NCBI GenBank assembly: GCA_021162925.1
Contig: JAGGXQ010000134.1
Span: 1 to 16,112, forward strand
DNA: 16,112 nt
Reading direction: 5' to 3'
From: Nitrososphaerota archaeon
GTDB lineage: Archaea; Thermoproteota; Nitrososphaeria; Nitrososphaerales; JAGGXQ01
The translations under genes and the position numbers were made by a program. This document shows, in pieces, positions 1 through 7,251 of this stretch (its first letter is position 1; the number at the start of each line of letters is the position of its first letter). Under the pieces are notes generated by a model, which searched no databases, had not been told where the DNA came from, and worked only from the letters and a program-made list of their open reading frames with translations.

Positions 1-685
<685 letters not shown>

Positions 686-838
686 CGGGAGCACGGCCAA
701 GTTTAGGCGGGTGCACGTAGCCCACATCAGATTCAACCCAAGGTTGAATCCTCATCCCTGTGAGCCCACATGGAGGTCTCAGCTTCACAGCACGGGCGGA
801 TGCCCTCAGCTCCGCATGGACGCCGCCTTTGTGGGCGA
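686..838 (-). other. 16S rRNA leader (5' external transcribed spacer) with hairpins
   Basis: This is the stretch between the predicted rRNA transcription start (about 838) and the mature 16S 5' end. It contains a near-perfect hairpin at 730-750 (arms GATTCAACC and GGTTGAATC, three-base loop). It also has a larger fold in which GCCCACA (complement of 830-836) can pair with TGTGGGC (complement of 764-770), enclosing a small GCGGA/TCCGC stem (796-815). A second copy of the ATGTGGGCT strand lies at 719-727 and could compete for the same partner. Archaeal 16S leaders normally hold one side of the processing stem, but the other side would lie beyond the 16S 3' end, outside the window. The pairing is by eye. 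Confidence 0.6.
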
Positions 839-855
839 TCCTTCTGTAATGGAGG

Positions 856-871
856 AAGGTTATAAACCTTT
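856..871 (-). promoter_or_regulatory. TATA promoter of the 16S rRNA transcript
   Basis: The complement of 856-871 reads AAGGTTTATAACCTT, a strong TATA element with flanking G/C like a BRE. Start is expected about 26 nt downstream, near 838. Two more A/T boxes on the same strand lie further upstream, TTTATA (931-936) and AAATATAG (911-918). These could be tandem rRNA promoters, or the T-rich 3' flank of the RNase P RNA gene. The stretch 872-937 holds nothing else that I can see. Confidence 0.65.
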
Positions 872-937
872 TGATACATCTTCAAATAAACCGCAAAGGG
901 AGAGCGGGGGCTATATTTACCAAATCGGGTATAAAGG

Positions 938-1220
938 GTGCCTGCCGGCCGTAACCCTCCTTCTGTTCTGGTGGGATCTGGCTCAGCGGCTCACCCGGGC
1001 CTCGCACGGGTACTCACAGGCCCCGCTTAGCCTTTGTCCGCGTGGGTCGGCCGTTTCATCCCTTGCCGGGAACCTCATGGTCGCCCAATCATCGTGCCCC
1101 GGGTCGGGTATCGTTTCTGTTCCGTTGCCGGCCCTCTCGGACCGCACCTCTCGGTGCCACGCCCCCGTGCGGACGGAGGAGTTTCCTCAGCTACCCCGTA
1201 GCCCACCCACCGGCTGGCAC
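938..1220 (-). ncRNA. rnpB: RNase P RNA (archaeal type)
   Basis: This is the catalytic RNA of RNase P, which removes tRNA 5' leaders. The ends are set by a P1 helix: GTGCCAGCCGG (complement of 1210-1220) pairs with CCGGCAGGCAC (complement of 938-948) with one mismatch. Conserved region I appears as GAGGAAACTCC (in 1177-1188). A central AACGGAACAGAAACGATACC block is at 1107-1126. Conserved region V appears as ACAGAAGGAGGGTTAC (951-966). The length of about 283 nt suits the family. Both CR-I and CR-V differ from the textbook consensus (AAAGTCC and GGCTTAC) by one base each, and the two changes are complementary in helix P4. The gene lies just upstream of, and co-oriented with, the 16S promoter. 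A TATA box 26 nt upstream (1246-1252) supports the 5' end. Confidence 0.9.
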
Positions 1221-1244
1221 CCAGAAAAGGAATTCGGCGAGGGC

Positions 1245-1967
1245 CTATTTAATCTTATCCAAGACCAGGAGGGACTTCACGTCGAGCTTCTTGGAGAGCT
1301 TCCTTAGGGATTCGGGGAAGGCTATCAGGGAGTAGGTGCCGACGACCATCCCCCCTATCCTCTTGCAGAGCTCCACCATCGCCTCGACCGTCAGGCCGGT
1401 CCTTATGAAGTCGTCGACTATGAGTATGCGCTCCTTAGGGGATGCCAGGCCCTTCGGCAGGAAGATGTAGCTGTAAGTCCCAGAAGGGTACGGCCTCTTC
1501 ACCTCCACGAACTCCCTTATCCCCATCTCCTTCTTCCCCTTCACGATCAGGAGGCCGGCGCCGAACTCCCTCGCGACCAGGGTCGCGAAGACTATGCCAT
1601 CGACCTCCATCGTCAGCACCTTATCGACCTTCTTCTCTGAAAATTCGGCGAAGGCGAGCTTGGCCGCCATTTCGAGCAAGGGGATGTCGGACAGGAGCTT
1701 GGAGTGATCTAGGATGCCCGCCTCGGTGAACGCTATCTCCTTCTTGGCCAGCTCGGATATGAACTCATTTCCGTACTTCTTGAGCAGGCCTAGGGCCCTC
1801 TCGTATTCGGGCAGGACCCTACCGGTGACGTACCTGCTTATCACGGGTATCGGCAGGCCGAGCATGGAGCTGAGCTCCTCGTACGTGTAGAACTTCTTCA
1901 TGAGCCTCAGTAGCTCACATGCGTTCAGCCTCATCCTGATCTTGTCGGCCTTCGATCTGGCGCTCAA
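1245..1967 (-). CDS. gfcR: GfcR/PurR-like regulator: HTH plus phosphoribosyltransferase domain
   Basis: This is a 240-residue protein with an N-terminal helix-turn-helix (about 27-50, YEELSSMLGLPIPVISRYV) and a type I phosphoribosyltransferase fold. The PRPP-binding motif ILIVDDFIRTG is at 181-191. This is the architecture of archaeal regulators annotated as orotate phosphoribosyltransferase-like, such as haloarchaeal GfcR; they are thought to sense a phosphorylated metabolite such as PRPP and bind DNA rather than act as enzymes. The start taken here is TTG, overlapping the TGA stop of tsr3 by 4 nt, so the two are an operon. An ATG at codon 12 (start 1934) is an alternative and would leave the HTH intact. 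The regulon cannot be read from this window; the specific symbol is by similarity of architecture. Confidence 0.82.
   Translation of the reverse strand: MSARSKADKIRMRLNACELLRLMKKFYTYEELSSMLGLPIPVISRYVTGRVLPEYERALGLLKKYGNEFISELAKKEIAFTEAGILDHSKLLSDIPLLEMAAKLAFAEFSEKKVDKVLTMEVDGIVFATLVAREFGAGLLIVKGKKEMGIREFVEVKRPYPSGTYSYIFLPKGLASPKERILIVDDFIRTGLTVEAMVELCKRIGGMVVGTYSLIAFPESLRKLSKKLDVKSLLVLDKIK
1246..1252 (-). promoter_or_regulatory. TATA box for RNase P RNA
   Basis: TTAAATA on the minus strand is centred about 27-29 bases upstream of the P1 5' strand, the expected archaeal spacing. It overlaps the last codon and stop codon of the upstream regulator gene, so the RNA appears to have its own promoter embedded in that gene's end. 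Confidence 0.55.
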
Positions 1968-2467
1968 ACCTTCAACCTCGGCTTAAAGTAGCATTCCTCG
2001 ACCTCCCTAACATCCCTTTCCCCCTTCGCCCCTTTGTACTCTTCGAGCAGGACTTTGTTAAGCTTTAGGAATTCCGGGCCCCATTTGAAAGGGGCTAAAA
2101 GCTTCTCGGCCTCGGCTTCGAATCCGAGTATGTAAAGCGCCGATGAGAGGGCCTCGACCGAGCTCAAGAGCCCGACGTGGCCGTAGTTCGTGGGGTTGGC
2201 GGGTACGAGCAGGGGTAGCCTCCTCCTGATCCCCCTCTTCATCTTCCCGAAGACCCTCTCCGCAAGCCTCCAAGAGCAGTCGACCGCAACCACCGCCTTC
2301 GCGCCCGAATCAAGAGGGGTTAGAACGTGGTTGGAGAAGGGATCGAGCACCAGCTTGCCCCCCAGCTCCCTAGGCCATACCCTGCCGACCAGGCCGAACT
2401 TGAGGAGCCTCTTAGCCGTGCACTTCTTTGGGTCGTCCTGACCGAGTAGGAGCACGAGCGGCTTCAC
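1964..2467 (-). CDS. tsr3: Tsr3, 16S rRNA aminocarboxypropyltransferase (DUF367)
   Basis: This 167-residue protein matches the Tsr3 family along its whole length. Family hallmarks are DDPKKCTAKRL (11-21), LDPFSNHVLTPLD (41-53), VDCSW (62-66), LPLLVPANPTNYG (84-96) and FKWG (127-130). Tsr3 transfers the 3-amino-3-carboxypropyl group of S-adenosylmethionine to a hypermodified uridine in helix 31 of small-subunit rRNA (established in yeast 18S; archaeal homologues are expected to modify 16S). The start is GTG, about 26 nt below a TATA-like box (around 2493), so the mRNA is probably leaderless. It is the first gene of an operon with the GfcR-like regulator and sits close to the 16S gene it likely serves. 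Confidence 0.93.
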   Translation of the reverse strand: MKPLVLLLGQDDPKKCTAKRLLKFGLVGRVWPRELGGKLVLDPFSNHVLTPLDSGAKAVVAVDCSWRLAERVFGKMKRGIRRRLPLLVPANPTNYGHVGLLSSVEALSSALYILGFEAEAEKLLAPFKWGPEFLKLNKVLLEEYKGAKGERDVREVEECYFKPRLKV

Positions 2468-2486
2468 AGCAGGCCTAGGGAATGGG

Positions 2487-2499
2487 GCATTAATATGGA
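2487..2499 (-). promoter_or_regulatory. Promoter of tsr3-gfcR operon
   Basis: The minus strand reads CCATATTAATG. Its A/T core is centred near 2493, about 26 nt from the GTG start at 2467. It is back-to-back with the elp3 promoter in a 65-bp divergent spacer. Confidence 0.55.
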
Positions 2500-2502
2500 T
2501 AA

Positions 2503-2510
2503 CTTTAAAG
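2503..2510 (+). promoter_or_regulatory. Promoter of elp3
   Basis: CTTTAAAG is centred about 26 nt before the GTG start at 2533, so transcription should begin at or next to the start codon (leaderless mRNA). Confidence 0.55.
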
Positions 2511-2532
2511 GTCCAACCGCACCGAATTTCAC

Positions 2533-4101
2533 GTGGACCTAGAGAGGGCCATATGCCTTGAGCTCGCGGAGAGGATAAGGGGATGTAGGGATCCGTCGGA
2601 GCTGCTGAGGCTGAAGAAGGATTTGGCGAGGAGGCACGGGTTGAAAGCCATCCCGAAGAACAGCGACCTCCTCCCCTACGTCAGGGGGGATGCGAGGGAA
2701 CTGCTCGTGATAAAGAGGGTGAGGAGCGCATCGGGGATCACCGTGATCCCGATGGTGACCGAGCCCTACCCGTGCCCGCATGGCAGGTGCGTATACTGCC
2801 CCGGAGGCACGGAGGAGGGGGTCCCCCAGAGCTACGGCAGGGAAGAGCCGGCGATAAAGAGGGCCCTAGGCCTGAACTTCGATCCATACCTGCAGGTGAA
2901 GAGGCGAATGGAGCAACTGGAGCGGATGGGCCACAGGATCAGCAAGGTCGAGCTGATAGTCATGAGCGGGACCTTCCTCTTCATGCCCAAGCGATACAAG
3001 TCTTGGTTCATCAAGAGGGGGTTCGACGCCCTCAACGGAATCGACGCCAAGGATTTGGAGGAGGCGAAGAGGCTGAACGAAAGGGCCGAGATCAGGAACG
3101 TGGGGCTCAGCATAGAGACCAGGCCCGATTGGTGCAGGGAGGAGCACGTCGACGAAATGCTATCCTACGGGGCTACTAGGGTCGAGCTCGGGGTCCAGAT
3201 ACTCGACGACGAGGTGTATAGGCTCGTGAAGAGGGGGCACACGGTCGAGGACGTCGCGAGGGCGTTCAGGGTCGCAAAGGACGCTGGCTTCAAGATCGTG
3301 GCGCACATGATGCCCGGGCTACCGGGCTCCGATTACGAGAAGGACATCAAAAGCTTCTCGACCCTCTTCGAGGATGAGCGGTTCAAGCCCGACATGCTCA
3401 AGATATACCCTACCCTGGTCTTCAAGGGGACCGAGCTCTACGAGATGTATAAGAGGGGCGAGTACAGGCCTTACGGGCTCGAGGAGACGGTCGGGCTGAT
3501 AGCCGACGTAAAGGAGATGGTCCCGAAGTGGGTGAGGATCATGAGGATACACAGGGAGTTCCCGGCGAGGGATATAGTCGCGGGGGTAAAGAGGGGGGAC
3601 CTCAGAGTTCTGGTCCAGGAGGAGCTGAAGAGGAGGGGGAAGAGGTGCAGGTGCATAAGGTGCAGGGAGGTGGGGATGAAGGAGTTAAAGGAAGGGGTGA
3701 GGCCCGATCCCGATAGGTTCAGGCTGATGAGGGAGGAATATAGGGCATCTAAGGGCATCGAGCTCTTCCTATCCTACGAGGCCCCCGAGATAGACGCGCT
3801 CATAGGTATGGTGAGGCTCAGGATACCGTCGGAAGAGGCACACAGGCCCGAGATAAGGGAGAAGCGCTCGAGCATAGTGAGGGAGTTGAGGGTCTACGGG
3901 GAGGTGGTCCCGATAGGGGAGAGGGGAGATGGCTGGCAGCACAGGGGGTATGGAGCTTTACTGATGAAGGAAGCGGAGCGCATATCGAAGGAGGAATTCG
4001 ACGTGAAGAGGGTCGTCGTAATAAGTGCTGTCGGCACTAGGGAGTACTACAGGAAGCTAGGATACAGGAGGCTGGGACCCTATATGGTGAAGGAGCTATG
4101 A
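2533..4101 (+). CDS. elp3: Elp3, tRNA U34 carboxymethyl-type modification enzyme (radical SAM + GNAT)
   Basis: This 522-residue protein has full-length Elp3 architecture. The radical SAM cluster motif CPHGRCVYCPGG (Cys 81, 86, 89) is near the N-terminus and is followed by the TIM-barrel core. A Cys-rich site RCRCIRC (Cys 372, 374, 377) is probably zinc-binding. A C-terminal GNAT domain carries the acetyl-CoA loop QHRGYG (469-474) and a typical ending, YYRKLGYRRLGPYMVKEL. The family places a carboxymethyl-type group on C5 of wobble uridine 34 of tRNAs using SAM and acetyl-CoA. Archaea have Elp3 without the other Elongator subunits, and none is seen here. The start is GTG, placed by the TATA box at 2503-2510. 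The 3' end overlaps the convergent small gene by 6 nt. Confidence 0.96.
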   Translation: MDLERAICLELAERIRGCRDPSELLRLKKDLARRHGLKAIPKNSDLLPYVRGDARELLVIKRVRSASGITVIPMVTEPYPCPHGRCVYCPGGTEEGVPQSYGREEPAIKRALGLNFDPYLQVKRRMEQLERMGHRISKVELIVMSGTFLFMPKRYKSWFIKRGFDALNGIDAKDLEEAKRLNERAEIRNVGLSIETRPDWCREEHVDEMLSYGATRVELGVQILDDEVYRLVKRGHTVEDVARAFRVAKDAGFKIVAHMMPGLPGSDYEKDIKSFSTLFEDERFKPDMLKIYPTLVFKGTELYEMYKRGEYRPYGLEETVGLIADVKEMVPKWVRIMRIHREFPARDIVAGVKRGDLRVLVQEELKRRGKRCRCIRCREVGMKELKEGVRPDPDRFRLMREEYRASKGIELFLSYEAPEIDALIGMVRLRIPSEEAHRPEIREKRSSIVRELRVYGEVVPIGERGDGWQHRGYGALLMKEAERISKEEFDVKRVVVISAVGTREYYRKLGYRRLGPYMVKEL

Positions 4102-4341
4102 GGTCAAGGGGAGGCCTGCGCACCTTATCTCTCCCCTGACCCTGGATATGAAGTTTGGACACGTGAAGCACACCAGGAAGGGGACCTCCTTCCTCCTGAG
4201 CGGGCAGTAAACGACCTCCCTCTTCATCTTCGCCATCAGCTTCCTCCCGACGGGGAGGCCCTTGAGCTCGGTCTTGGCCTCCTTCGGTATCCTAAGCGCC
4301 TTTTCCCTCTCGTAGACCTTCAGCAGGTATTTTGCCTCCAC
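4096..4341 (-). CDS. Small Cys-rich protein, putative zinc-binding
   Basis: This is an 81-residue basic protein of no family I recognise. The C-terminal half has four cysteines (46, 58, 61, 74) in a C-x11-C-x2-C-x12-C layout, which suggests one structural zinc site. The first 40 residues are charged and probably helical. The GTG start is supported by a TATA box on the minus strand (4363-4371) centred about 26 nt upstream, so it has its own leaderless promoter rather than depending on the operon behind it. The 3' end overlaps the elp3 end by 6 nt in a convergent layout. The product is probably a real conserved archaeal small protein; the function is unknown. Confidence 0.7.
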   Translation of the reverse strand: MEAKYLLKVYEREKALRIPKEAKTELKGLPVGRKLMAKMKREVVYCPLRRKEVPFLVCFTCPNFISRVRGEIRCAGLPLTS

Positions 4342-4362
4342 GCCCGCTCGGGTGTAAACAAA

Positions 4363-4371
4363 CGTATAAAA
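4363..4371 (-). promoter_or_regulatory. Promoter of the small Cys-rich gene
   Basis: The minus strand reads CTTTTATACG. It is centred near 4367, about 26 nt from the GTG at 4341. Confidence 0.55.
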
Positions 4372-4402
4372 GGTTTCAGAAAGGGGGAATTAGCGGTTCT
4401 TG

Positions 4403-4816
4403 TCAACCTAGCTTGCCCTTGATCGCGCCGAGTATCTTCGAATTCGTAAAAGGGGGGAGGGTTCCGTCGAAGATCGCCTTCAAGACCCTTTCCGAATCCA
4501 TCTTCATAAGCCTAAGGAAGGCAGACCAGGTGAGCACGTGCCTCGCATATCCATTCGCAACTACAAGCACCCTGCCCTTTCGGCAGTACCTCGCAACCCT
4601 GGGATCGACGAGCACGCTCTTGACGTGGGTAGCCCTGGCCCTGAAGGCGCCCCTCTCCGGGTATCTGGCCCTGGTGAGGGCTACGACGTATATCACGTCC
4701 CTCACCTTGGGATCGACCCTCCAATATTTGTCCCCCTTTATCGCCTCGACCAGGTCCCTTATCTCCCTCCTACTGCAACCCGGATAGATCCTCCTGAACC
4801 TATCTTCGGCCCTCAA
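4403..4816 (-). CDS. Uncharacterised 137-residue basic protein
   Basis: I do not recognise a family. The protein is basic and appears soluble, with no signal peptide or membrane segment. It has a helical N-terminal part containing GCSRREIRDLVEAIKGD, a middle part rich in Arg and Val (DPKVRDVIYVVALTRARYP), and a C-terminal part ending SKILGAIKGKLG. No cysteine cluster or nucleotide-binding loop is visible. The TTG start lies inside the end of the NnrD-like gene (17-nt overlap), so the two are translationally linked and probably function together. It sits in the same frame-usage and codon style (AGG Arg) as its neighbours, which favours a native gene. Confidence 0.72.
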   Translation of the reverse strand: MRAEDRFRRIYPGCSRREIRDLVEAIKGDKYWRVDPKVRDVIYVVALTRARYPERGAFRARATHVKSVLVDPRVARYCRKGRVLVVANGYARHVLTWSAFLRLMKMDSERVLKAIFDGTLPPFTNSKILGAIKGKLG

Positions 4817-5630
4817 CCACCCGATCGAACCTCCTCAGGGCGTCTGGGAGCTTTTCTATCAGGTCGGTTGCGAGTAGGTGAAGGCCCTTCCTTTCATAGG
4901 CGAGCTCCCCCGCCAGGCCCAAGACGTAGGGAGCCGAGGAGGCCGCCAAGAAGGGATCGTTGGACCTGGAGAGCATCGCCGCCACCGACCCCGCTAAGAC
5001 GCTCCTGATCCCCCATACGTCCATGCCGGGGTTCCAGGGCCTGCAGATGGAAGTCCTCTCCCCGTCGCTCACCACCGCGCAACCCTTCACCAAGAGGATG
5101 GTGATGGAGTGCTCCTTCGCCGCTTTCCTCACGGCCTCCAGCTCGGCTTCGGCGCCGAAGAGCGCTCGGAACCCCGATCCGTCGGTTATCACGATCGAGC
5201 CCTCGGCCGACCCGATCACTTCTGGGAGGATCGCGGACCCCTCCAAGACCAGCCTCATCCCCCTCCTCCGGGCCTCCCTGACCAGCAGGAGCAGGCCTTC
5301 CAACCTCTGCCTCTTCATCCCGACCCCCACCGCCAGGGAATCGACCGTAGGCATCCACTTCAAGAGCCTCGTGGCGCAACCCCTGGTCAGCTTCTCGTCC
5401 GGGAGTGGTATGACCAAGAGCTCTGGGGAGCTAGCCCTTACCGAGTCCGATATAGATCTCGGAACCGCCGTGTAGACCACTCTAGCCCCGGTCCTGTAGG
5501 CGGCCAGGGATGCGAGCACGGGGGCACCGTGATAGATGCCACATCCCCCAACCACGCCGACGGATCCCACTCGCCCGCCTACCCCCATCGCCTTGAACAC
5601 GAACGAGTCGTCCACCTCTACCAGATCCAC
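4800..5630 (-). CDS. NnrD/YjeF C-terminal-like protein with degenerate active-site motifs
   Basis: This 276-residue protein resembles ADP-dependent NAD(P)H-hydrate dehydratase (ribokinase-like fold), which repairs hydrated NAD(P)H. The N-terminal part is well kept: GRVGSVGVVGGCGIYHGAP (19-37) followed by ASLAAYRTGARVV. The catalytic motifs are not. The family GTGD-V-LAG box is WGIRSVLAG (206-214), losing the catalytic Asp. The DADAL-type box is LEGSAIL (129-135). The TPHxGE box is ITDGSGF (148-154), and the GPGLGR box is GVGMKR (102-107). The NnrE epimerase half is absent. This is probably a paralogue with another role, regulatory or with altered chemistry. The GTG start is placed by a TATA box at 5651-5660. 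The gene is first in an operon with the unknown 137-residue protein. Confidence 0.75.
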   Translation of the reverse strand: MDLVEVDDSFVFKAMGVGGRVGSVGVVGGCGIYHGAPVLASLAAYRTGARVVYTAVPRSISDSVRASSPELLVIPLPDEKLTRGCATRLLKWMPTVDSLAVGVGMKRQRLEGLLLLVREARRRGMRLVLEGSAILPEVIGSAEGSIVITDGSGFRALFGAEAELEAVRKAAKEHSITILLVKGCAVVSDGERTSICRPWNPGMDVWGIRSVLAGSVAAMLSRSNDPFLAASSAPYVLGLAGELAYERKGLHLLATDLIEKLPDALRRFDRVVEGRR

Positions 5631-5650
5631 ACGGCGGATCGGAGCGTCGG

Positions 5651-5660
5651 ATTAAAAAGT
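5651..5660 (-). promoter_or_regulatory. Promoter of the NnrD-like operon
   Basis: The minus strand reads ACTTTTTAAT. It is centred near 5655, about 26 nt from the GTG at 5630, so leaderless. Confidence 0.5.
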
Positions 5661-5674
5661 TGAGCGTTTTCGAA

Positions 5675-5684
5675 AGTTTTAATT
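5675..5684 (+). promoter_or_regulatory. Promoter of the phosphoribosyltransferase-dys operon
   Basis: AGTTTTAATT is centred about 28 nt before the ATG at 5709. It is divergent from, and about 25 bp away from, the NnrD-like promoter in a 78-bp spacer. Confidence 0.55.
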
Positions 5685-5708
5685 ACCGTATCACGACTAC
5701 GTCCTAGA

Positions 5709-6317
5709 ATGAAGATTGTATGGCTGGCCGACGTCCAGTACTTGGTGTTGACTTGGGACGATGTCGAAAGGCTCGTGGATAAGCTCGCAACGAAGGTCGA
5801 GTCGAACTACGAGCCCGACATGCTCATAGGGCTCGAAAGGGGAGGGGCGACCGTCGCCCACCTGCTGAGCGACAGGCTCGACATATACGAGGTCAGGACG
5901 ATAGGGATAAGGTCCTATACCGACATCGGGAAGAGGGGCGAGTTCAAGGTCTACCAGAACCTCCCCAAAGGCTACCTCAAGGAATACAAAGTCCTCCTGG
6001 TGGACGACGTAGCGGACAGCGGGGCTAGCCTGAAGTTCTCCGTGGAGAAGCTGGTGAAGCCGAAGAAGCCGAAGGAGCTCAGGACCGCCACCCTTCACAT
6101 AAAGCCGAGGAGCTCCTTCATACCGGATTACTACGTGAGCGACTTCAACGGGTGGATAGTCTATCCATGGGAGAAGAACGAGATATCGAAGAAGCTGATG
6201 ATGAAGCTCGCGGAGAGGTACGGATCGGAGATAGCCCACAGGCTCATCGTAAAGGACCTCGGAATGCCCTCGGATATAGCGGACAGGGCACTAAAGTTTT
6301 TAGGGACTTACTATTAG
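5709..6317 (+). CDS. Purine-type phosphoribosyltransferase (xanthine/hypoxanthine-guanine class)
   Basis: This 202-residue protein has a type I phosphoribosyltransferase fold with the PRPP motif KVLLVDDVADSGAS (94-107). An upstream IGLERGG loop (40-46) matches the substrate/PP-binding loop of the xanthine/hypoxanthine-guanine subgroup. The segment PDYYVSDFNGWIVYPWE (139-155) ends in the PWE signature seen in gpt-like enzymes. It would form purine nucleotides from free bases and PRPP; the exact base cannot be read. Residues 160-202 form a helical tail (LGMPSDIADRALKFLG), longer than in minimal enzymes. ATG start with a TATA box 28 nt upstream; dys follows after 7 nt, so they form an operon. 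Confidence 0.88.
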   Translation: MKIVWLADVQYLVLTWDDVERLVDKLATKVESNYEPDMLIGLERGGATVAHLLSDRLDIYEVRTIGIRSYTDIGKRGEFKVYQNLPKGYLKEYKVLLVDDVADSGASLKFSVEKLVKPKKPKELRTATLHIKPRSSFIPDYYVSDFNGWIVYPWEKNEISKKLMMKLAERYGSEIAHRLIVKDLGMPSDIADRALKFLGTYY

Positions 6318-6324
6318 CCCTCGT

Positions 6325-7251
6325 ATGGATGAGGTAAGGGACCTAAGGCTAAGGCCCGAGATGTCGGCAAAGGAACTGGTTTGTGAGATGAAGGAGATGG
6401 GAGGGTTCGTCGGCAGGTACATGGCCGAGGGGTACGAGATCCTCAAGGAGATGGTGAAGGACGAGGATTGCCTCAGGTTCCTCTCATTCCCCGCATCGGT
6501 CATGGCCACGGGCCTGAGGGGGGTGCTCGTCGAGCTCGTGAAGAGGAAGCTCTTCGACGTCGTCATAACGACCTGTGGGACCCTAGATCACGACCTGTGC
6601 AGGAGTTGGGGGAGCTACTACAAGGGGGACTTCATGCTCGACGACGTCGAGCTTTACGAGAAGGGATACCACAGGATAGGTAGCGTGCTCGTGAAGGTCG
6701 AGGACTACGGCCCGGCTCTTGAGAGGCGAATCCAGCCCTTCCTAGAGGAGATCTACGAGCGGAAGAAGGTGTACGGGAGCTATGAGATCTGCGAGCTCCT
6801 TGGAGGGCTTACCGACGAGGGATCTTTCCTTTACTGGTGCAGGGAGAACGGGATACCCGTCGTCGTGCCTGGGATATACGACGGGGCCCTAGGGAGCCAG
6901 CTCTGGCTCTTCTCTCAAAGGCACAGGGACTTCAAGATAGACCTCTCCAAGGACGAGGACCTGCTGGCCGAGAAGGTGTTCGGGGCCGAGAGGAGCGGTG
7001 CCCTGATCGTAGGTGGAGGGATATCGAAGCATCATACGATCTGGTGGAACCAGTTCAAGGATGGGCTCGATTACGCGGTTTACATAACGACGGCCGTGGA
7101 GGAGGATGGGAGCCTGAGCGGTGCCAGGACCAGGGAGGCCATATCCTGGGGTAAGGTGAAGCCGAAGGCCAAAAGGGCGAACATATTCGGTGAAGCCACG
7201 GCCATACTCCCTTGGATGGTCCTCGCCCTCATACAGGAGCTTGAGGGCTAG
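6325..7251 (+). CDS. dys: Deoxyhypusine synthase
   Basis: This 308-residue enzyme transfers the aminobutyl group of spermidine to a lysine of translation factor aIF5A, the first step to hypusine or deoxyhypusine. The catalytic lysine is K277 in SGARTREAISWGKV (265-278). NAD-binding and substrate segments are recognisable: SFPASVMATGLRG (54-66), TTCGTLDHDL (82-91), VPGIYDGALGSQLW (181-194) and GGGISKHHTIWWNQF (230-244). The length is normal for archaeal enzymes. It starts with ATG 7 nt after the phosphoribosyltransferase stop and shares its transcript. The 3' end overlaps the convergent ppsA end by 4 nt. Confidence 0.97.
   Translation: MDEVRDLRLRPEMSAKELVCEMKEMGGFVGRYMAEGYEILKEMVKDEDCLRFLSFPASVMATGLRGVLVELVKRKLFDVVITTCGTLDHDLCRSWGSYYKGDFMLDDVELYEKGYHRIGSVLVKVEDYGPALERRIQPFLEEIYERKKVYGSYEICELLGGLTDEGSFLYWCRENGIPVVVPGIYDGALGSQLWLFSQRHRDFKIDLSKDEDLLAEKVFGAERSGALIVGGGISKHHTIWWNQFKDGLDYAVYITTAVEEDGSLSGARTREAISWGKVKPKAKRANIFGEATAILPWMVLALIQELEG

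Noticed and set aside
764..836. A 73-nt tRNA-like fold in the 16S leader closed by GCCCACA/TGTGGGC
   Set aside because: There is no GTTCRA T-arm, no recognisable anticodon arm and no D-arm signature; only the outer stem length is tRNA-like.
711..1335. Plus-strand open frames across the 16S leader and the RNase P RNA
   Set aside because: They lie opposite well-supported stable RNA genes, have no matching promoter and read as low-information Pro/Ser/Arg-rich sequence.
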